The notes: generated by a model not told the origin, from the sequence alone. DNA of 64,000 nucleotides from an uncultured Clostridia bacterium (GCA_944384905.1 CALWVE010000028.1:1-64000), one strand, 5' to 3'. Shown: positions 19,051-29,089, numbered from the stretch's first letter. Program-made: numbers and translations.

Positions 19051-20166
19051 TTATTGCAGGGCTTCCAAGACTGCCCTTGCATCTTCTTCCGAAACGGGAC
19101 GTGCGTAACTGTTTTCGCCGAAGGTCATCATCTCGCCGATACCTTTCTGGAAAACAAAACGCAAACGTCCGCCGCGTACCTTTTTATCCGTATACAGCTT
19201 GCGCACCAGTTCTTCCACATTCATGCCTTCCGGCAGACGCACCGGAAGCCCGGCTTTGCGCAGCAGCGCTTCTACGCGGTCTGCTTCTTCTTGTGTCATA
19301 AATCCGTAGCGTACGCCGAGCTTTGCCTGCGCCATCAAGCCTACAGCCACGGCTTCTCCGTGGAACAGGCTATAACCGCTGGCCGTTTCCAGCGCGCGCC
19401 CCACTGTATGACCTAAATTCAGAATTTCGCGCATGCCGGTTTCGCGCTCATCCTGCATCACAACCTGGTATTTGATGTGTGCGTTTGTTTCGGCCACATG
19501 CATGCAAACAGTCGGATCGAACGCATAAATTTCATCCATGTGCTGTTCCAAAAAAGCAAAAAAGTCCGCGTCTGCCATACAGGCGTGCTTAATCGTTTCG
19601 GCCATACCGCTCACCATCTGGCGGTGCGGCAGCGTTTTCCAGGCCTCGATATCGATGTATACCTTTTTCGGCTGATAAATCAGGCCGATCAGGTTGGTAG
19701 CCAGCGGTGTATCTACCGCCGTTTTTCCGCCAACGGAAGCATCCGCTGCCGCCAGCAGCGTGGTAGCAAAATTCAAAAACGGCACGCCGCGCCCGAACGT
19801 ACCGGCCATAAAGCCGGCCAGATCCGACACCACGCCGCCGCCCACAGCCACCACGCAGCTATCCCGGCGAAAGCCTTTTTCAAGCAAAGCATCTTCGAGC
19901 TGTTCTTTTACGGCGCGGACTTTACTTTTTTCTCCGGCCGGAATCGTAAACAATTCAGCCGAAAGTCCTGCCGCCCGCAATCCATCGCAAATCGCCTCAC
20001 CGTAAAGCGGGGCAACATTAGAATCGGTTACCACCGCATAGCGGCTTACTCCCGGCACCAACCCGTTTTTCAGGTCTTCCACCAACACCGGAGCCAGCCC
20101 CGCGCCGATTTGGATATCATAAGAATCATCCACAACTTTTTTGAGTCCTACGCGAAAAACGCCCAT
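19051..20166 (-). CDS. aroB: 3-dehydroquinate synthase
   Basis: 371 residues of AroB, which converts DAHP to 3-dehydroquinate in the shikimate pathway using NAD+ and zinc. Seen: the NAD-binding run AVGGGVVSDLAGFMAGTFGRG, PTTLLAA-like [17 protein letters not shown], and metal ligands in ETIKHACM and LNLGHTVGRALE. Cytoplasmic. No other aromatic biosynthesis genes lie beside it, so the locus is a split pathway gene joined to recD2 and comF. The upstream gene is a small membrane protein with 13 bases between. Confidence 0.95.
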   Translation of the reverse strand: MGVFRVGLKKVVDDSYDIQIGAGLAPVLVEDLKNGLVPGVSRYAVVTDSNVAPLYGEAICDGLRAAGLSAELFTIPAGEKSKVRAVKEQLEDALLEKGFRRDSCVVAVGGGVVSDLAGFMAGTFGRGVPFLNFATTLLAAADASVGGKTAVDTPLATNLIGLIYQPKKVYIDIEAWKTLPHRQMVSGMAETIKHACMADADFFAFLEQHMDEIYAFDPTVCMHVAETNAHIKYQVVMQDERETGMREILNLGHTVGRALETASGYSLFHGEAVAVGLMAQAKLGVRYGFMTQEEADRVEALLRKAGLPVRLPEGMNVEELVRKLYTDKKVRGGRLRFVFQKGIGEMMTFGENSYARPVSEEDARAVLEALQ

Positions 20167-20179
20167 TTTTTCTCATCCT

Positions 20180-20476
20180 TTACTCTTCAATAAACCGATA
20201 CCGCGCTGCAAAACGATGAATCACCGCCTGAATCTGCGGATTCTGCCCGGGATTGATGCATTGCACCCGCAAAGTGGACGGTGCGCCCATCCAGCGAATC
20301 CGCTCCACTGCGGCGCGCAGCTGATATTCACATTCTTCCTCATTTTCCAGCAAAAGCTGCACCACAATCGGCGGATAACACAGCGGTTTGAGCAGCCAAA
20401 ACCGGAACACGCGAATCAGATCAACAAGGCCTGCCGTGAAAACAATTGCCAACACCAGGCCGCCTAAAATTTCCAC
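20180..20476 (-). CDS. Small membrane protein of unknown function
   Basis: 98 residues. One N-terminal membrane helix (ILGGLVLAIVFTAGLVDLIRVF) is followed by a charged soluble part with LLLENEEECEYQLRAAVERI. I do not recognise the family. The start is GTG, with GGAGG nine bases upstream. It heads the aroB-recD2-comF transcript from its own good promoter, and the short gap to aroB supports it being a real gene. Confidence 0.7.
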   Translation of the reverse strand: MEILGGLVLAIVFTAGLVDLIRVFRFWLLKPLCYPPIVVQLLLENEEECEYQLRAAVERIRWMGAPSTLRVQCINPGQNPQIQAVIHRFAARYRFIEE

Positions 20477-20551
20477 ACAAACACACCTCCTGTTTTCAGC
20501 TTATGCAAAAACAGGCCGAACGGACGATTGTCCGCCGGATGTGTTAAATTT

Positions 20552-20580
20552 ATTGTACACGGTTTTAGAAGCAATCGCAA
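20552..20580 (-). promoter_or_regulatory. Promoter of the small protein-aroB-recD2-comF operon
   Basis: Leftward TTGCGA (20575-20580), 17-bp spacer, TACAAT (20552-20557). Confidence 0.75.
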
Positions 20581-20633
20581 GCCAAAGGCAAAGAAAAACC
20601 GGAATCCTCCTAATGAAAACCGCGATCAAAATA

Positions 20634-20665
20634 AAAAACAAGGTCTTCCCCGTTTGGGAAAGACC
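20634..20665 (-). terminator. Intrinsic terminator of the surface-protein gene
   Basis: GGTCTTTCCC/GGGGAAGACC stem with an AAAC loop, followed on the leftward strand by TTGTTTTTTATTTT, about 40 bases after the stop. Confidence 0.88.
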
Positions 20666-20706
20666 CTGCCTTATTTCATGCCTTCAAAAAGAAGAGAACT
20701 TGATTA

Positions 20707-22545
20707 TTACAGCGCTTTCTTTTTGCGCAAAACAACCAGACCGCAAGCTGCACAAGCAGACAGCGTCATGGCAGCCACAAGGCCCATAACCGGTACTTCT
20801 TCGCCCGTAGTAGGCGTACCGTTGCTGGAACCGCTACCGGTATTGCCTGTGTTGCCGGTATTACCGGTGTTATCGCCATCCTGATTATCTCCGGTGTTTC
20901 CACTGCTCTGTTTTGCCCATTTAGCAGTGATAAGCATGTTTCCGGTCATAATCGTGTTCTCGTCAACCTTGTTGCCCTGTTCATCATACCAACCTTCAAA
21001 AGTATAACCTTCTTTGGTGGGCGTAGGCAGCTGACCCAGAGCCTGGCCGTATTCTACTTCTTTCGTTGTAGTCTTAGAACCATCATCCATGGTCAGGGTA
21101 TACTTAACAGGGGCCCACTGAGCGACATAAACCACACTGTCGGTAACCGTTTCGCTGACTTCAGGAGACCAACCGGTAAAGACCCAGTTATCACGGCTAG
21201 GTGTACCAACGAATGCCGGCGTAGCATCACCAACAGCTACGTTATACACCTGATCGGCAAAGACTTCTTCGCCGTCTACACCATCGGTGTAGGTTACGGT
21301 TTCATTCACAAGCTTCATATAGAGCTTGATTTTATTGCCGGTTGCGGCAGTTGCGTTATTGGCGCCCGGAACAACCCATCTTTTGTATTTGGTGCTGTAT
21401 TCCAGGGTCAGCGTCTGATCGGCGCCATAAGCCTTATTGCTGTCGAAATCAAATACCCAGTTACCCTGCCATTCAGGATAATTCTTCAGAATTACATGGT
21501 TATTAAAAGTATCTCTGCCGTAAGCTTCCAGCGTGCCGCCCGAAACAAAATGGAAATCGATATCGATGTAATAGCCGTCTACATCGTTACCATAGATTTC
21601 ACCAATTTCATAACCAACATCATAATTGTTGATTCGAACGTCTGTGGAGAAGAACTCCTCATTTACATTGACAACATCCGTGCCCATAGCATAGATTCGA
21701 ATGCCCATATCTTTTACATCTGCATCCGTAATCATTTTGGTGGGCTTGTTGGCGGTTGCCTTTTCCCACTGAGCAACATACGTCACGCTGCCGGTTACGG
21801 TTTCGCTGACTTCCGGAGACCAACCGGTAAAGACCCAATTGGTACGCTTAGGCGTGCCTTTGAACGCCGGGGTAGCCTCGCCTTCGTTTACTTCATACAC
21901 CTGATCAGCAAAAACTTCTTCGTTTTCTACACCATCCGTATAAGTAACGGTATAGACTTCCGGATTATCCAACTTCATATAAAGCTGAATGACATTCGCC
22001 ACAGCGGAAGTCATATTGGTAGAACCCGGAACAACCCACTTTCTGCTGTTGGAATTATAAACGAGTGTCAGCGTCTGATCGGCGGAGCAGCGAGTAAAAT
22101 CATAGACCCAGTTGCCCTGCCATTCAGGATACTGCGACAAAACCGGATGTCTATTAAAGGCATCTCTGCCGTTGGCTTCCAACTGTTCACCAGAAGCAAA
22201 ATGGAAGGTGATATCGATCTTGTAACCATCCTGATCGTTACCATAGATTTCGCCAATTTCATAGGTGGTATTGGTTTCGATTTTACCCGAATTACCGCCT
22301 ACAGAAAACAGCTCATCATTGGGGTTGAGCTCTTCCGTACCAACCGCATAAAAACGCACCTGCATTTGTTGAACATCTGCGTCTGTTACCGTTTTGGTAG
22401 GCTTGTTTTTCGTGGATTTTCCTGTCTGAGTCACACTGGAATCGCCGTTTCCCGCTGCTGAAACAGCCAGCTGAGGGCTGACAACTGCGAGAACCATCAG
22501 GCACACCAATGCAAGACTCAAAAGTTTCTTGAGTTTGCCAGACAT
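20707..22545 (-). CDS. Secreted cell-wall-anchored protein with tandem repeats and InlB-type B-repeats
   Basis: 612 residues. A signal peptide (MSGKLKK, hydrophobic core, cleavage near AVSAAG about 31) leads to two near-parallel blocks of about 213 residues (47-260 and 266-478). Each holds NKPTK-TDADV, YEIGEIYGND-DGY, YPEWQGNWV, RKW/KRWVVPG and a Listeria-Bacteroides (Flg_new/InlB B) repeat ending WVFTGWSPEVSETVT. A third, shorter B-repeat is at about 480-544. A GNTG-rich linker and a sorting-like tail follow: TPTTGEE, hydrophobic helix, RKKK. The motif is PTTG rather than LPxTG, so anchoring by a class with relaxed preference is inference. An AGGAGG site precedes the ATG. Likely adhesion or surface display; exact role unknown. 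Confidence 0.85.
   Translation of the reverse strand: MSGKLKKLLSLALVCLMVLAVVSPQLAVSAAGNGDSSVTQTGKSTKNKPTKTVTDADVQQMQVRFYAVGTEELNPNDELFSVGGNSGKIETNTTYEIGEIYGNDQDGYKIDITFHFASGEQLEANGRDAFNRHPVLSQYPEWQGNWVYDFTRCSADQTLTLVYNSNSRKWVVPGSTNMTSAVANVIQLYMKLDNPEVYTVTYTDGVENEEVFADQVYEVNEGEATPAFKGTPKRTNWVFTGWSPEVSETVTGSVTYVAQWEKATANKPTKMITDADVKDMGIRIYAMGTDVVNVNEEFFSTDVRINNYDVGYEIGEIYGNDVDGYYIDIDFHFVSGGTLEAYGRDTFNNHVILKNYPEWQGNWVFDFDSNKAYGADQTLTLEYSTKYKRWVVPGANNATAATGNKIKLYMKLVNETVTYTDGVDGEEVFADQVYNVAVGDATPAFVGTPSRDNWVFTGWSPEVSETVTDSVVYVAQWAPVKYTLTMDDGSKTTTKEVEYGQALGQLPTPTKEGYTFEGWYDEQGNKVDENTIMTGNMLITAKWAKQSSGNTGDNQDGDNTGNTGNTGNTGSGSSNGTPTTGEEVPVMGLVAAMTLSACAACGLVVLRKKKAL
21112..22407 (-). repeat. Two in-gene tandem repeats of about 640 bp
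   Basis: These are the coding blocks for residues 47-260 and 266-478 of the surface protein. At protein level they share long identical stretches such as GYEIGEIYGND/TYEIGEIYGND and YPEWQGNWV. The DNA has diverged, so the duplication is old or kept by selection rather than a recent copy. Confidence 0.75.
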
Positions 22546-22607
22546 TTTTCTTCCTCCTAAAATAAATATACTTTACGGCCGAAGCCAGAAAAGTCTCCAA
22601 AAAACTC

Positions 22608-22705
22608 AAACAAACAAATTTTTGTTTGTTTTTATACTGTTCACACCATTTTTTTACAATTCACACCTTTTTGCTCATTATAGTACAATCAAAGAAAAAA
22701 TACAA
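22608..22705 (-). promoter_or_regulatory. Promoter and operator-like repeats of the surface-protein gene
   Basis: Leftward TTGTAT (22700-22705), 17-bp spacer, TATAAT (22677-22682). Just downstream lie two copies of GGTGTGAA exactly 20 bases apart (22660-22667 and 22640-22647) and a perfect 11-bp inverted repeat, AAACAAACAAA-TT-TTTGTTTGTTT (22608-22631), in the 5' leader. The start codon is a further 63 bases on. The direct repeats at the start site look like an operator. Confidence 0.65.
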
Positions 22706-22761
22706 TACTGTATATTCATTAGCAAACTAAAGCGTAATTTATTTTACTAAATTATTAAATA

Positions 22762-22796
22762 AAAAAGTCCCCTGCAGCTTGTTAGACTACAGGGGA
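22762..22796 (-). terminator. Intrinsic terminator of metK
   Basis: TCCCCTGTAG / CTGCAGGGGA stem followed by CTTTTTTATTT on the leftward strand, 15 bases after the metK stop. Confidence 0.88.
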
Positions 22797-22811
22797 TTTA
22801 AAACAGTTTAT

Positions 22812-23996
22812 TTATGCCAATGCAACTTTACGGAGCGCTTCGGTACGGTCGGTCTTTTCCCAAGCCACACCCAGATCTTCGCGGCCCATATGACCATAAG
22901 CGGCCAGCGGGCGATAGATCGGATTGCGCAAACCCAGATCACGAATGATTGCATTCGGACGCAGGTCAAATACCTGAGACACAGCCTCGGCGATCTTTTC
23001 ATCGGCTACCACGCCGGTTCCAAACGTATCTACCAGAATGGAAACGGGATGTGCCACACTGATTGCATAGGCGATCTGAATTTCACACTTTTTAGCCAAA
23101 CCGGCTGCCACCACGTTTTTGGCAGCATAACGGGCGGCGTAAGCTGCGGAACGGTCTACCTTCGTCGGATCTTTACCCGAGAAAGCACCGCCGCCATGAC
23201 GGCCGTAACCGCCATAGGTATCGACGATAATCTTGCGTCCCGTAAGGCCGCTGTCGCCTACAGGGCCGCCGATTACAAAACGGCCGGTCGGGTTCACATA
23301 GTATTTGGTTTCATCATCCAGCAGTTCAGCCGGAATCACCGGACGAATAACATGCTCTACAATGTCGCGGCGAATCTGTTCCAGTGTAACATTTTCATCG
23401 TGCTGAGTGGAAACAACCACGGTATCTACACGTTTAACGGTGTCACCGTCATATTCTACCGTAACCTGCGTTTTTCCATCGGGACGCAGATAATTCAGAA
23501 TACCTTCCTTACGAACCTGAGCCAAACGGCGGGAAAGGCGATGTGCATACGAAATAGCTGCCGGCATCAATTCGGGCGTTTCATCGCAGGCAAACCCAAA
23601 CATCATGCCCTGGTCGCCAGCGCCCGTACGATCCAGCTCGTCCGCTTCGCCATTCTGGGCTTCATAAGACTGGTTGACGCCCATCGCAATATCCGGGGAC
23701 TGCACGTCAATCGAAGTCACCACGGCACAGGTGTTGCCGTTAAATCCGCAGGCCGGATCATTATAGCCGATATCACAAATCACCTGACGGGCAACAGCGG
23801 GAATATCCGCATAGCAGGTGGTGGAAATTTCGCCCATGATGCTTACAATACCCGTAGTAGCCGTTACCTCGCAAGCAACGTGAGCCTGCGGGTCCTGCCG
23901 AAGAATTTCATCGAGTACCGCGTCTGCAATCTGGTCGCAGACTTTATCCGGATGCCCTTCGGTAACCGATTCAGACGTAAAAAACTTTCTTGCCAT
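22812..23996 (-). CDS. metK: S-adenosylmethionine synthetase
   Basis: About 394 residues. MetK makes SAM from methionine and ATP as a cytoplasmic tetramer. Signatures: [25 protein letters not shown] at the N-terminus, [18 protein letters not shown], and the P-loop [20 protein letters not shown] chose the ATG at 23996 (MARKFFTSE) because GGAGG lies 8 bases upstream and the sequence matches the family start; a longer reading frame would run into the riboswitch. It is controlled by the SAM-I riboswitch directly upstream, giving feedback by its own product. Confidence 0.97.
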   Translation of the reverse strand: MARKFFTSESVTEGHPDKVCDQIADAVLDEILRQDPQAHVACEVTATTGIVSIMGEISTTCYADIPAVARQVICDIGYNDPACGFNGNTCAVVTSIDVQSPDIAMGVNQSYEAQNGEADELDRTGAGDQGMMFGFACDETPELMPAAISYAHRLSRRLAQVRKEGILNYLRPDGKTQVTVEYDGDTVKRVDTVVVSTQHDENVTLEQIRRDIVEHVIRPVIPAELLDDETKYYVNPTGRFVIGGPVGDSGLTGRKIIVDTYGGYGRHGGGAFSGKDPTKVDRSAAYAARYAAKNVVAAGLAKKCEIQIAYAISVAHPVSILVDTFGTGVVADEKIAEAVSQVFDLRPNAIIRDLGLRNPIYRPLAAYGHMGREDLGVAWEKTDRTEALRKVALA

Positions 23997-24059
23997 ACTG
24001 CATACCTCCATCAACAATCTCACAGGCAGCGCCTGTCTTCCCATTCCCTTATCAACCAA

Positions 24060-24193
24060 CAAAAAACGCCGACGGCAAAACCGACGGCGTTAGAACCTCA
24101 TCTTTCGGTTTTGATACCGCAGGAATTAGCACCTTGCAAAAAGCAGGTTGCCGGACATCACAGGGCCTGTTCCCTCCGTCACTCTTGATAAGG
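24060..24193 (-). promoter_or_regulatory. SAM-I riboswitch (S-box) with terminator, upstream of metK
   Basis: On the leftward strand the core starts CTTATCAAGAGTGACGGAGG, followed by GGCCCTGTGATGTCCGGCAACC, GGTGCTAATTCC and GAAAGATGAGG (aptamer 24094-24193). These are the conserved S-box segments. The expression platform is the stem AACGCCGTCGG / CCGACGGCGTT ending in TTTTTTG (24060-24091). High SAM favours termination before metK. Confidence 0.95.
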
Positions 24194-24217
24194 GTATATT
24201 CATTTTTAACGGGAAAT

Positions 24218-24246
24218 AGTATAGCATATTCAAGCTACACTGTCAA
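24218..24246 (-). promoter_or_regulatory. Promoter of riboswitch-metK
   Basis: Leftward TTGACA (24241-24246), 17-bp spacer, TATACT (24218-24223) with a TGC extended -10. The -35 box overlaps the ribU stop codon. Confidence 0.85.
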
Positions 24247-24944
24247 GCACGAAAAAGCTGGAAACTTCCGTTTAAAACAAAAATATAGCAGAAAACCACG
24301 CCTGCAATCAAGACTAAGGCTACGGCTACAGCCCCAACAGAAACAGCTCGAGAAGCCACAGGATGTTCCGTTTTCGGCAGCAAGCGTGAAGCGGAAAGCG
24401 CTGAACGAACCGGGCGATACAACAAATAAGCCAATGCGGCATTCATAACTGCTTTCATCAGGTTAAACGGAAGCAGCAAGGTGGGAATCAAGGCCACAAC
24501 ATCCTGCATCGAACAATGCATGTAATAAGGCGTGATCAGCAAATTCAAAACCATCATAACGGCTGTCATCGAAACAATCGCAGCGACCAAACCCAAGATT
24601 GCACCGGAAATTGTGTGACGATAACGATAAACCAATCCAGCCACACCTGCAAACGCGGCACTGGAAGCAAAGTTCATCAGAAAACCATAAACGCCGGTAT
24701 CACTGATCGTAAAAAATTCTACAAACGAAACGATCAAAGAAGCAACAATTCCCGCAATCGGTCCATATAAGAAACTCGCGAGCGTAAGAATCGCATCTTT
24801 GGCGTCGAATGTCAAAAAGCCTACCTTAAAATGGAAAACGAAAACGCACAAATACGCAAGCGCACACAGCATAGCGACAACAACCATTTTATGCAGTCGA
24901 TCCGAACTGCTGCGGCTAACAGAATGAGAAACAGACATCAACAT
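24243..24944 (-). CDS. ribU: Riboflavin ECF transporter substrate-binding component RibU
   Basis: 233 residues with about six membrane helices. It matches the S component of energy-coupling factor transporters for riboflavin: an N-terminal MVVVAMLCALAYL helix, then FHFKVGFLTFDAKDAILTLASFLYGPIAGI, the typical RibU loop and helix. It binds riboflavin in the membrane and needs the shared EcfA/A'/T module, which is not in this window. GAGG precedes the ATG at 24944. The FMN riboswitch directly upstream strongly supports riboflavin as substrate. The C-terminal extra helix (VGAVAVALVLIAGVVFCYIFVL) is longer than in many RibU proteins. Confidence 0.93.
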   Translation of the reverse strand: MLMSVSHSVSRSSSDRLHKMVVVAMLCALAYLCVFVFHFKVGFLTFDAKDAILTLASFLYGPIAGIVASLIVSFVEFFTISDTGVYGFLMNFASSAAFAGVAGLVYRYRHTISGAILGLVAAIVSMTAVMMVLNLLITPYYMHCSMQDVVALIPTLLLPFNLMKAVMNAALAYLLYRPVRSALSASRLLPKTEHPVASRAVSVGAVAVALVLIAGVVFCYIFVLNGSFQLFRA

Positions 24945-24993
24945 TTCACCTCACAAAAAATGGAGAAACGTGAAGATGTTCATGGGATAAAGC

Positions 24994-25168
24994 AAAAACG
25001 CCCTGCAGAAACCTGCAGGGCGCAACAATGCCTTATCAAAAGATCACGTTTCTTCTATCATCCGGACTATACCGTCGGCTCCGGAATCACACCGGATCAA
25101 CCAAATGGCTCGCGGGCTTGCCCAAAAGGGATCACCGCCGGTGGGGAATTACACCCCGCCCCGAAGAA
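24994..25168 (-). promoter_or_regulatory. FMN riboswitch (RFN element) with terminator, upstream of ribU
   Basis: The leftward strand reads TTCTTCGGGGCGGGGTGTAA, TTCCCCACCGGCGGTGA, GCCCGCGAGCC, GATCCGGTGTGATTCCGGAG, CCGACGGTATAGTCCGGATG and AGAAGAAACG (aptamer 25050-25168), all conserved RFN segments. The terminator is CGCCCTGCAGG/CTGCAGGGCG followed by TTTTTGC (24994-25022). The aptamer begins only 28 bases after the tuf stop codon. Confidence 0.95.
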
Positions 25169-25196
25169 AAGATTCAATTGTTAAGAATGCCGGAAA

Positions 25197-26399
25197 TTAG
25201 GCATAGATTTCGGTAACAACGCCGGAACCAACCGTACGGCCGCCTTCACGGATAGCGAAACGCAGACCAACTTCCATAGCGATGGGGGTGATCAGTTCAA
25301 CATCCATGTCAACGTTATCACCAGGCATGCACATCTCAACACCTTCGGGCAGAGAGATTACGCCGGTAACGTCGGTGGTACGGAAGTAGAACTGAGGACG
25401 ATAGTTGTTGAAGAACGGAGTATGACGGCCGCCTTCATCCTTGGTCAGAACGTAAACCTGGCCCTTGAACTTGGTGTGCGGGTTAACCGTGCCGGGTTTG
25501 CACAGAACCTGACCGCGTTCGATATCGGTTCTCTGAACACCACGGAGCAGAGCGCCGATGTTGTCGCCGGCTTCAGCGTAGTCCAGAGTCTTACGGAACA
25601 TTTCGATACCGGTAACAACGGACTTCTTGCGCTCGTCGGTCAGACCGATGATTTCAACTTCTTCGGAAGTACGCAGCTGGCCACGTTCTACACGGCCGGT
25701 AGCAACAGTACCACGACCAGTGATCGTGAATACGTCTTCAACAGGCATCAGGAACGGCTGATCAGCCTTGCGTTCCGGAGTCGGGATATATTCATCAACA
25801 GCGTCCATCAGGTCCAGAATGCACTTGTATTCAGGAGCATTGATGTCCTTGGATTCGCTAACCAGAGCCTGATAAGCGGAACCCTTGATGATCGGAATGT
25901 CGTCGCCCGGGAATTCATACTCGGTCAGCAGATCACGGATTTCCATTTCTACCAGCTCGAGCAGTTCTTCGTCGTCAACCTGGTCGCACTTGTTCATGAA
26001 TACGACGATGTAGGGCACGCCTACCTGACGGGAGAGCAGGATGTGCTCACGGGTCTGGGGCATCGGACCGTCAGCAGCGGATACTACCAGGATAGCACCG
26101 TCCATCTGAGCAGCACCGGTGATCATGTTTTTAACATAGTCAGCGTGGCCGGTGCAGTCAACGTGAGCATAGTGACGCTTATCAGTCTGATATTCCACGT
26201 GAGCGGTGTTGATCGTGATACCACGTTCTCTTTCTTCGGGAGCCTTATCGATGTTGGAGTAATCGGTGAATTCGGCGTCGCCCTTCATTGCCAGCACCTT
26301 GGTGATAGCAGCAGTCAGCGTGGTCTTGCCGTGGTCAACGTGACCAATCGTACCGATGTTAACATGGGGCTTATTTCTTTCGAACTTGGCCTTTGCCAT
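25197..26399 (-). CDS. tuf: Elongation factor Tu
   Basis: 400 residues. EF-Tu carries aminoacyl-tRNA to the ribosome as a GTP complex. G1 [11 protein letters not shown]2 [10 protein letters not shown]3 DCTGHADY and G4 NKCDQVDD are intact, followed by beta-barrel domains 2 and 3. GGAGG lies 8 bases before the ATG. It is the last gene of the str cluster and also has its own promoter in the gap after fusA. No terminator separates it from the FMN riboswitch. Confidence 0.98.
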   Translation of the reverse strand: MAKAKFERNKPHVNIGTIGHVDHGKTTLTAAITKVLAMKGDAEFTDYSNIDKAPEERERGITINTAHVEYQTDKRHYAHVDCTGHADYVKNMITGAAQMDGAILVVSAADGPMPQTREHILLSRQVGVPYIVVFMNKCDQVDDEELLELVEMEIRDLLTEYEFPGDDIPIIKGSAYQALVSESKDINAPEYKCILDLMDAVDEYIPTPERKADQPFLMPVEDVFTITGRGTVATGRVERGQLRTSEEVEIIGLTDERKKSVVTGIEMFRKTLDYAEAGDNIGALLRGVQRTDIERGQVLCKPGTVNPHTKFKGQVYVLTKDEGGRHTPFFNNYRPQFYFRTTDVTGVISLPEGVEMCMPGDNVDMDVELITPIAMEVGLRFAIREGGRTVGSGVVTEIYA

Positions 26400-26450
26400 T
26401 GGAATTTCCTCCTTTATGCAGATGCAAATTTATTGAATTCCTTAAAACAT

Positions 26451-26479
26451 ATTCTAACAAAATGGCCTGAAAAAATCAA
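26451..26479 (-). promoter_or_regulatory. Internal promoter for tuf
   Basis: Leftward TTGATT (26474-26479), 17-bp spacer, TAGAAT (26451-26456) in the 95-base gap between fusA and tuf, allowing tuf to be made in excess of fusA. Confidence 0.7.
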
Positions 26480-26494
26480 GTCATGCGACTAAAA

Positions 26495-28597
26495 TTATTC
26501 AGCCTTTTTGTTTCGATCGCTAATGATCTTTTCAGATACGGACTTCGGAACCTCGGAATAATGAGCGGGTTCCATGGTGTACTGGCCGCGGCCCTGTGTT
26601 TTAGAACGCAGGTCGGTGGCGTAACCAAACATTTCGGAAAGCGGAACTTCGCTGTTGATCTGCTGGCCGCCAGGAATAGCGTCCATACCCAGAATCATAC
26701 CGCGGCGAGAGTTCAGGTCGCCGATAACGTCGCCCATGTATTCGTCGGGAACGATAACCGTAACTTTCATGATGGGCTCCAGCAGGACCGGATCGGCCTT
26801 GCGCATAGCTTCTTTGAATGCCATAGAACCGGCAATCTTAAAGGCCATTTCAGAGGAGTCAACTTCATGATAAGAACCATCGTACAGCGTAACCTTGGTA
26901 TCTACTACATTGTAGCCGGCGAGTACACCGGAGAGCATAGCGCCCTGGATACCCTGGTCAACAGCCGGGATGAATTCCTTCGGGATTGCACCGCCGACAA
27001 CGGCGTTGACAAACTCGTAGCCTTTGCCCGGGTTGGGTTCGATACGGATCTTAACATGACCGTACTGACCTTTACCACCAGACTGACGGGCATATTTGGT
27101 TTCCTGCTCTTTGGTCTGACGGATGGTTTCCTTATAGGCAACCTGCGGGGCACCTACGTTGGCTTCCACCTTGAATTCGCGGAGCAGACGGTCCACGATG
27201 ATTTCCAGATGGAGCTCACCCATACCAGCGATGATGGTCTGACCGGTTTCTTCATCGGTATAAGCCTTGAAGGTCGGGTCTTCTTCAGCCAGCTTGGAAA
27301 GAGCAATACCCATCTTTTCCTGACCGGCCTTCGTCTTGGGCTCGATAGCCACGCGGATAACCGGTTCCGGGAAGTTCATGGATTCGAGGATAATAGGATG
27401 ATCTTCATCGCACAGCGTATCACCGGTCGTGGTGTTCTTCAGACCGATAGCAGCAGCGATGTCACCCGCATACACCGTCTCCAGGTCGGTACGGTGATTG
27501 GAGTGCATCTGAACAATACGGCCCAGACGCTCTTTGCTATCCTTAACGGAGTTGTATACAGTAGCACCGGCATTGACGGTACCGGAATACACACGGAAGA
27601 AGCACAGCTTACCTACGAACGGGTCTGTAGCAATCTTAAATGCGAGAGCTGCAAACGGCTCATCGTCGGAAGACGGACGGGTTTCTTCCTCTTCGGTTTC
27701 GGGGTTAACACCCTTGATATCCGGAACATCCGTCGGAGCGGGCATATAATCGATAATGGCATCCAGCAGCTTCTGTACACCCTTATTACGATAAGAGGTA
27801 CCGCAGGTTACCGGAACCATGGTGTTGGCGATGGTGGATTTACGAATTACGCGCTTGATGTCTTCTACCGGGATTTCTTCACCCATCAGGTAGAGTTCCA
27901 TCAGTTCGTCGTCCATTTCGGCAACGTGCTCGATCAGTTCGGTGTGATACTGTTCGGCAATTTCCTTCATGTCTTCGGGAATTTCTTCCACACGCATGTC
28001 CTTGCCGAAATCGTCGTAGTACACGTCAGCCTTCATTTCTACCAGGTCGATGATGCCCTTAAAGGTATCTTCGGAACCGATCGGCAGCTGAATCGGCACA
28101 GCGTTGCACTTGAGACGATCGCGCATCATGCGTACTACACGATAGAAGTCGGCGCCCATGATATCCATCTTGTTGACATAAGCCATACGCGGAACGGAAT
28201 ATTCATTGGCCTGGCGCCAAACGGTTTCGGACTGGGGTTCTACGCCACCCTTGGCGCAGAAAACCGTAACGGAACCGTCCAGTACGCGCAGAGAGCGCTG
28301 TACTTCAACGGTGAAGTCCACGTGACCAGGCGTATCAATGATGTTGATACGGTGCTGGGGATACTGGTGGTTGGAACCGGTCCAGTAGCAGGTGGTAGCA
28401 GCAGACGTAATCGTAATGCCGCGTTCCTGTTCCTGAGCCATCCAGTCCATCGTAGCGGTACCGTCGTGGGTTTCGCCGATTTTATAGTTAACGCCGGTGT
28501 AGTAGAGGATACGCTCGGTAGTGGTGGTTTTACCGGCATCGATGTGAGCCATGATACCGATATTACGAGTTAAGTTAAGTGGTACCTGCCTAGGCAT
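26495..28597 (-). CDS. fusA: Elongation factor G
   Basis: 700 residues. EF-G drives ribosomal translocation with GTP. G1 [15 protein letters not shown], switch region [14 protein letters not shown]3 DTPGHVDF and G4 NKMDIMG are present, followed by domains II-V to the C-terminus. GGAGG lies 5 bases before the ATG. It sits 21 bases behind rpsG in the usual str order. The C-terminal tail is ordinary. It is the fusidic-acid target; resistance status was not assessed. Confidence 0.98.
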   Translation of the reverse strand: MPRQVPLNLTRNIGIMAHIDAGKTTTTERILYYTGVNYKIGETHDGTATMDWMAQEQERGITITSAATTCYWTGSNHQYPQHRINIIDTPGHVDFTVEVQRSLRVLDGSVTVFCAKGGVEPQSETVWRQANEYSVPRMAYVNKMDIMGADFYRVVRMMRDRLKCNAVPIQLPIGSEDTFKGIIDLVEMKADVYYDDFGKDMRVEEIPEDMKEIAEQYHTELIEHVAEMDDELMELYLMGEEIPVEDIKRVIRKSTIANTMVPVTCGTSYRNKGVQKLLDAIIDYMPAPTDVPDIKGVNPETEEEETRPSSDDEPFAALAFKIATDPFVGKLCFFRVYSGTVNAGATVYNSVKDSKERLGRIVQMHSNHRTDLETVYAGDIAAAIGLKNTTTGDTLCDEDHPIILESMNFPEPVIRVAIEPKTKAGQEKMGIALSKLAEEDPTFKAYTDEETGQTIIAGMGELHLEIIVDRLLREFKVEANVGAPQVAYKETIRQTKEQETKYARQSGGKGQYGHVKIRIEPNPGKGYEFVNAVVGGAIPKEFIPAVDQGIQGAMLSGVLAGYNVVDTKVTLYDGSYHEVDSSEMAFKIAGSMAFKEAMRKADPVLLEPIMKVTVIVPDEYMGDVIGDLNSRRGMILGMDAIPGGQQINSEVPLSEMFGYATDLRSKTQGRGQYTMEPAHYSEVPKSVSEKIISDRNKKAE

Positions 28598-28618
28598 ATT
28601 TTCCTCCTTAAATACTGA

Positions 28619-29089
28619 TTACCATCTGAAGTGTGCAAAAGCCTTGTTGGCTTCGGCCATCTTATGGGTATCGTCACGCTTCTTTGCGGCACCGCCGGCG
28701 CCGTTGCATGCGTCGAGGATTTCACCGGCAAGTCTTTCTTTCATCGTTCTTTCGGAACGAGTTCTGGAATAAGCGGTAACCCAACGCAGACCGAGGGTCT
28801 GACGGCGTTCGGGACGGACTTCGATCGGAACCTGGTAGTTGGCACCACCTACACGACGAGCCTTAACCTCAACGCTGGGCATAACATTTTCCATAGCCTG
28901 CTCGAAGACTTCGAGCGGGTCTTTTCCGGTTTTCTCGGCCACGATGTCGAACGCACCGTACACGATCTTCTGAGCAACGCCCTTCTTACCGTCGTACATG
29001 ATGTTGTTCACAAGACGGGTCACGAGTTTGGAATTATAAATCGGATCAGGCAAAACATCACGTTTTGCAATATTGCCTCTTCTTGGCAT
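28619..29089 (-). CDS. rpsG: Ribosomal protein S7
   Basis: 156 residues, standard length, starting [21 protein letters not shown]7 nucleates assembly of the 30S head by binding 16S rRNA and contacts tRNA at the E site. The family signature around [20 protein letters not shown] and [11 protein letters not shown] is intact. GGAGG-type site upstream. It lies between rpsL and fusA in the conserved order, but the spacer to rpsL is long (188 bases) and structured, possibly a binding site for S7 itself as in E. coli (inference). Confidence 0.98.
   Translation of the reverse strand: MPRRGNIAKRDVLPDPIYNSKLVTRLVNNIMYDGKKGVAQKIVYGAFDIVAEKTGKDPLEVFEQAMENVMPSVEVKARRVGGANYQVPIEVRPERRQTLGLRWVTAYSRTRSERTMKERLAGEILDACNGAGGAAKKRDDTHKMAEANKAFAHFRW

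Noticed and set aside
20835..20885. Short tandem DNA repeat
   Set aside because: It is the coding sequence of the GNTG-rich linker of the surface protein.
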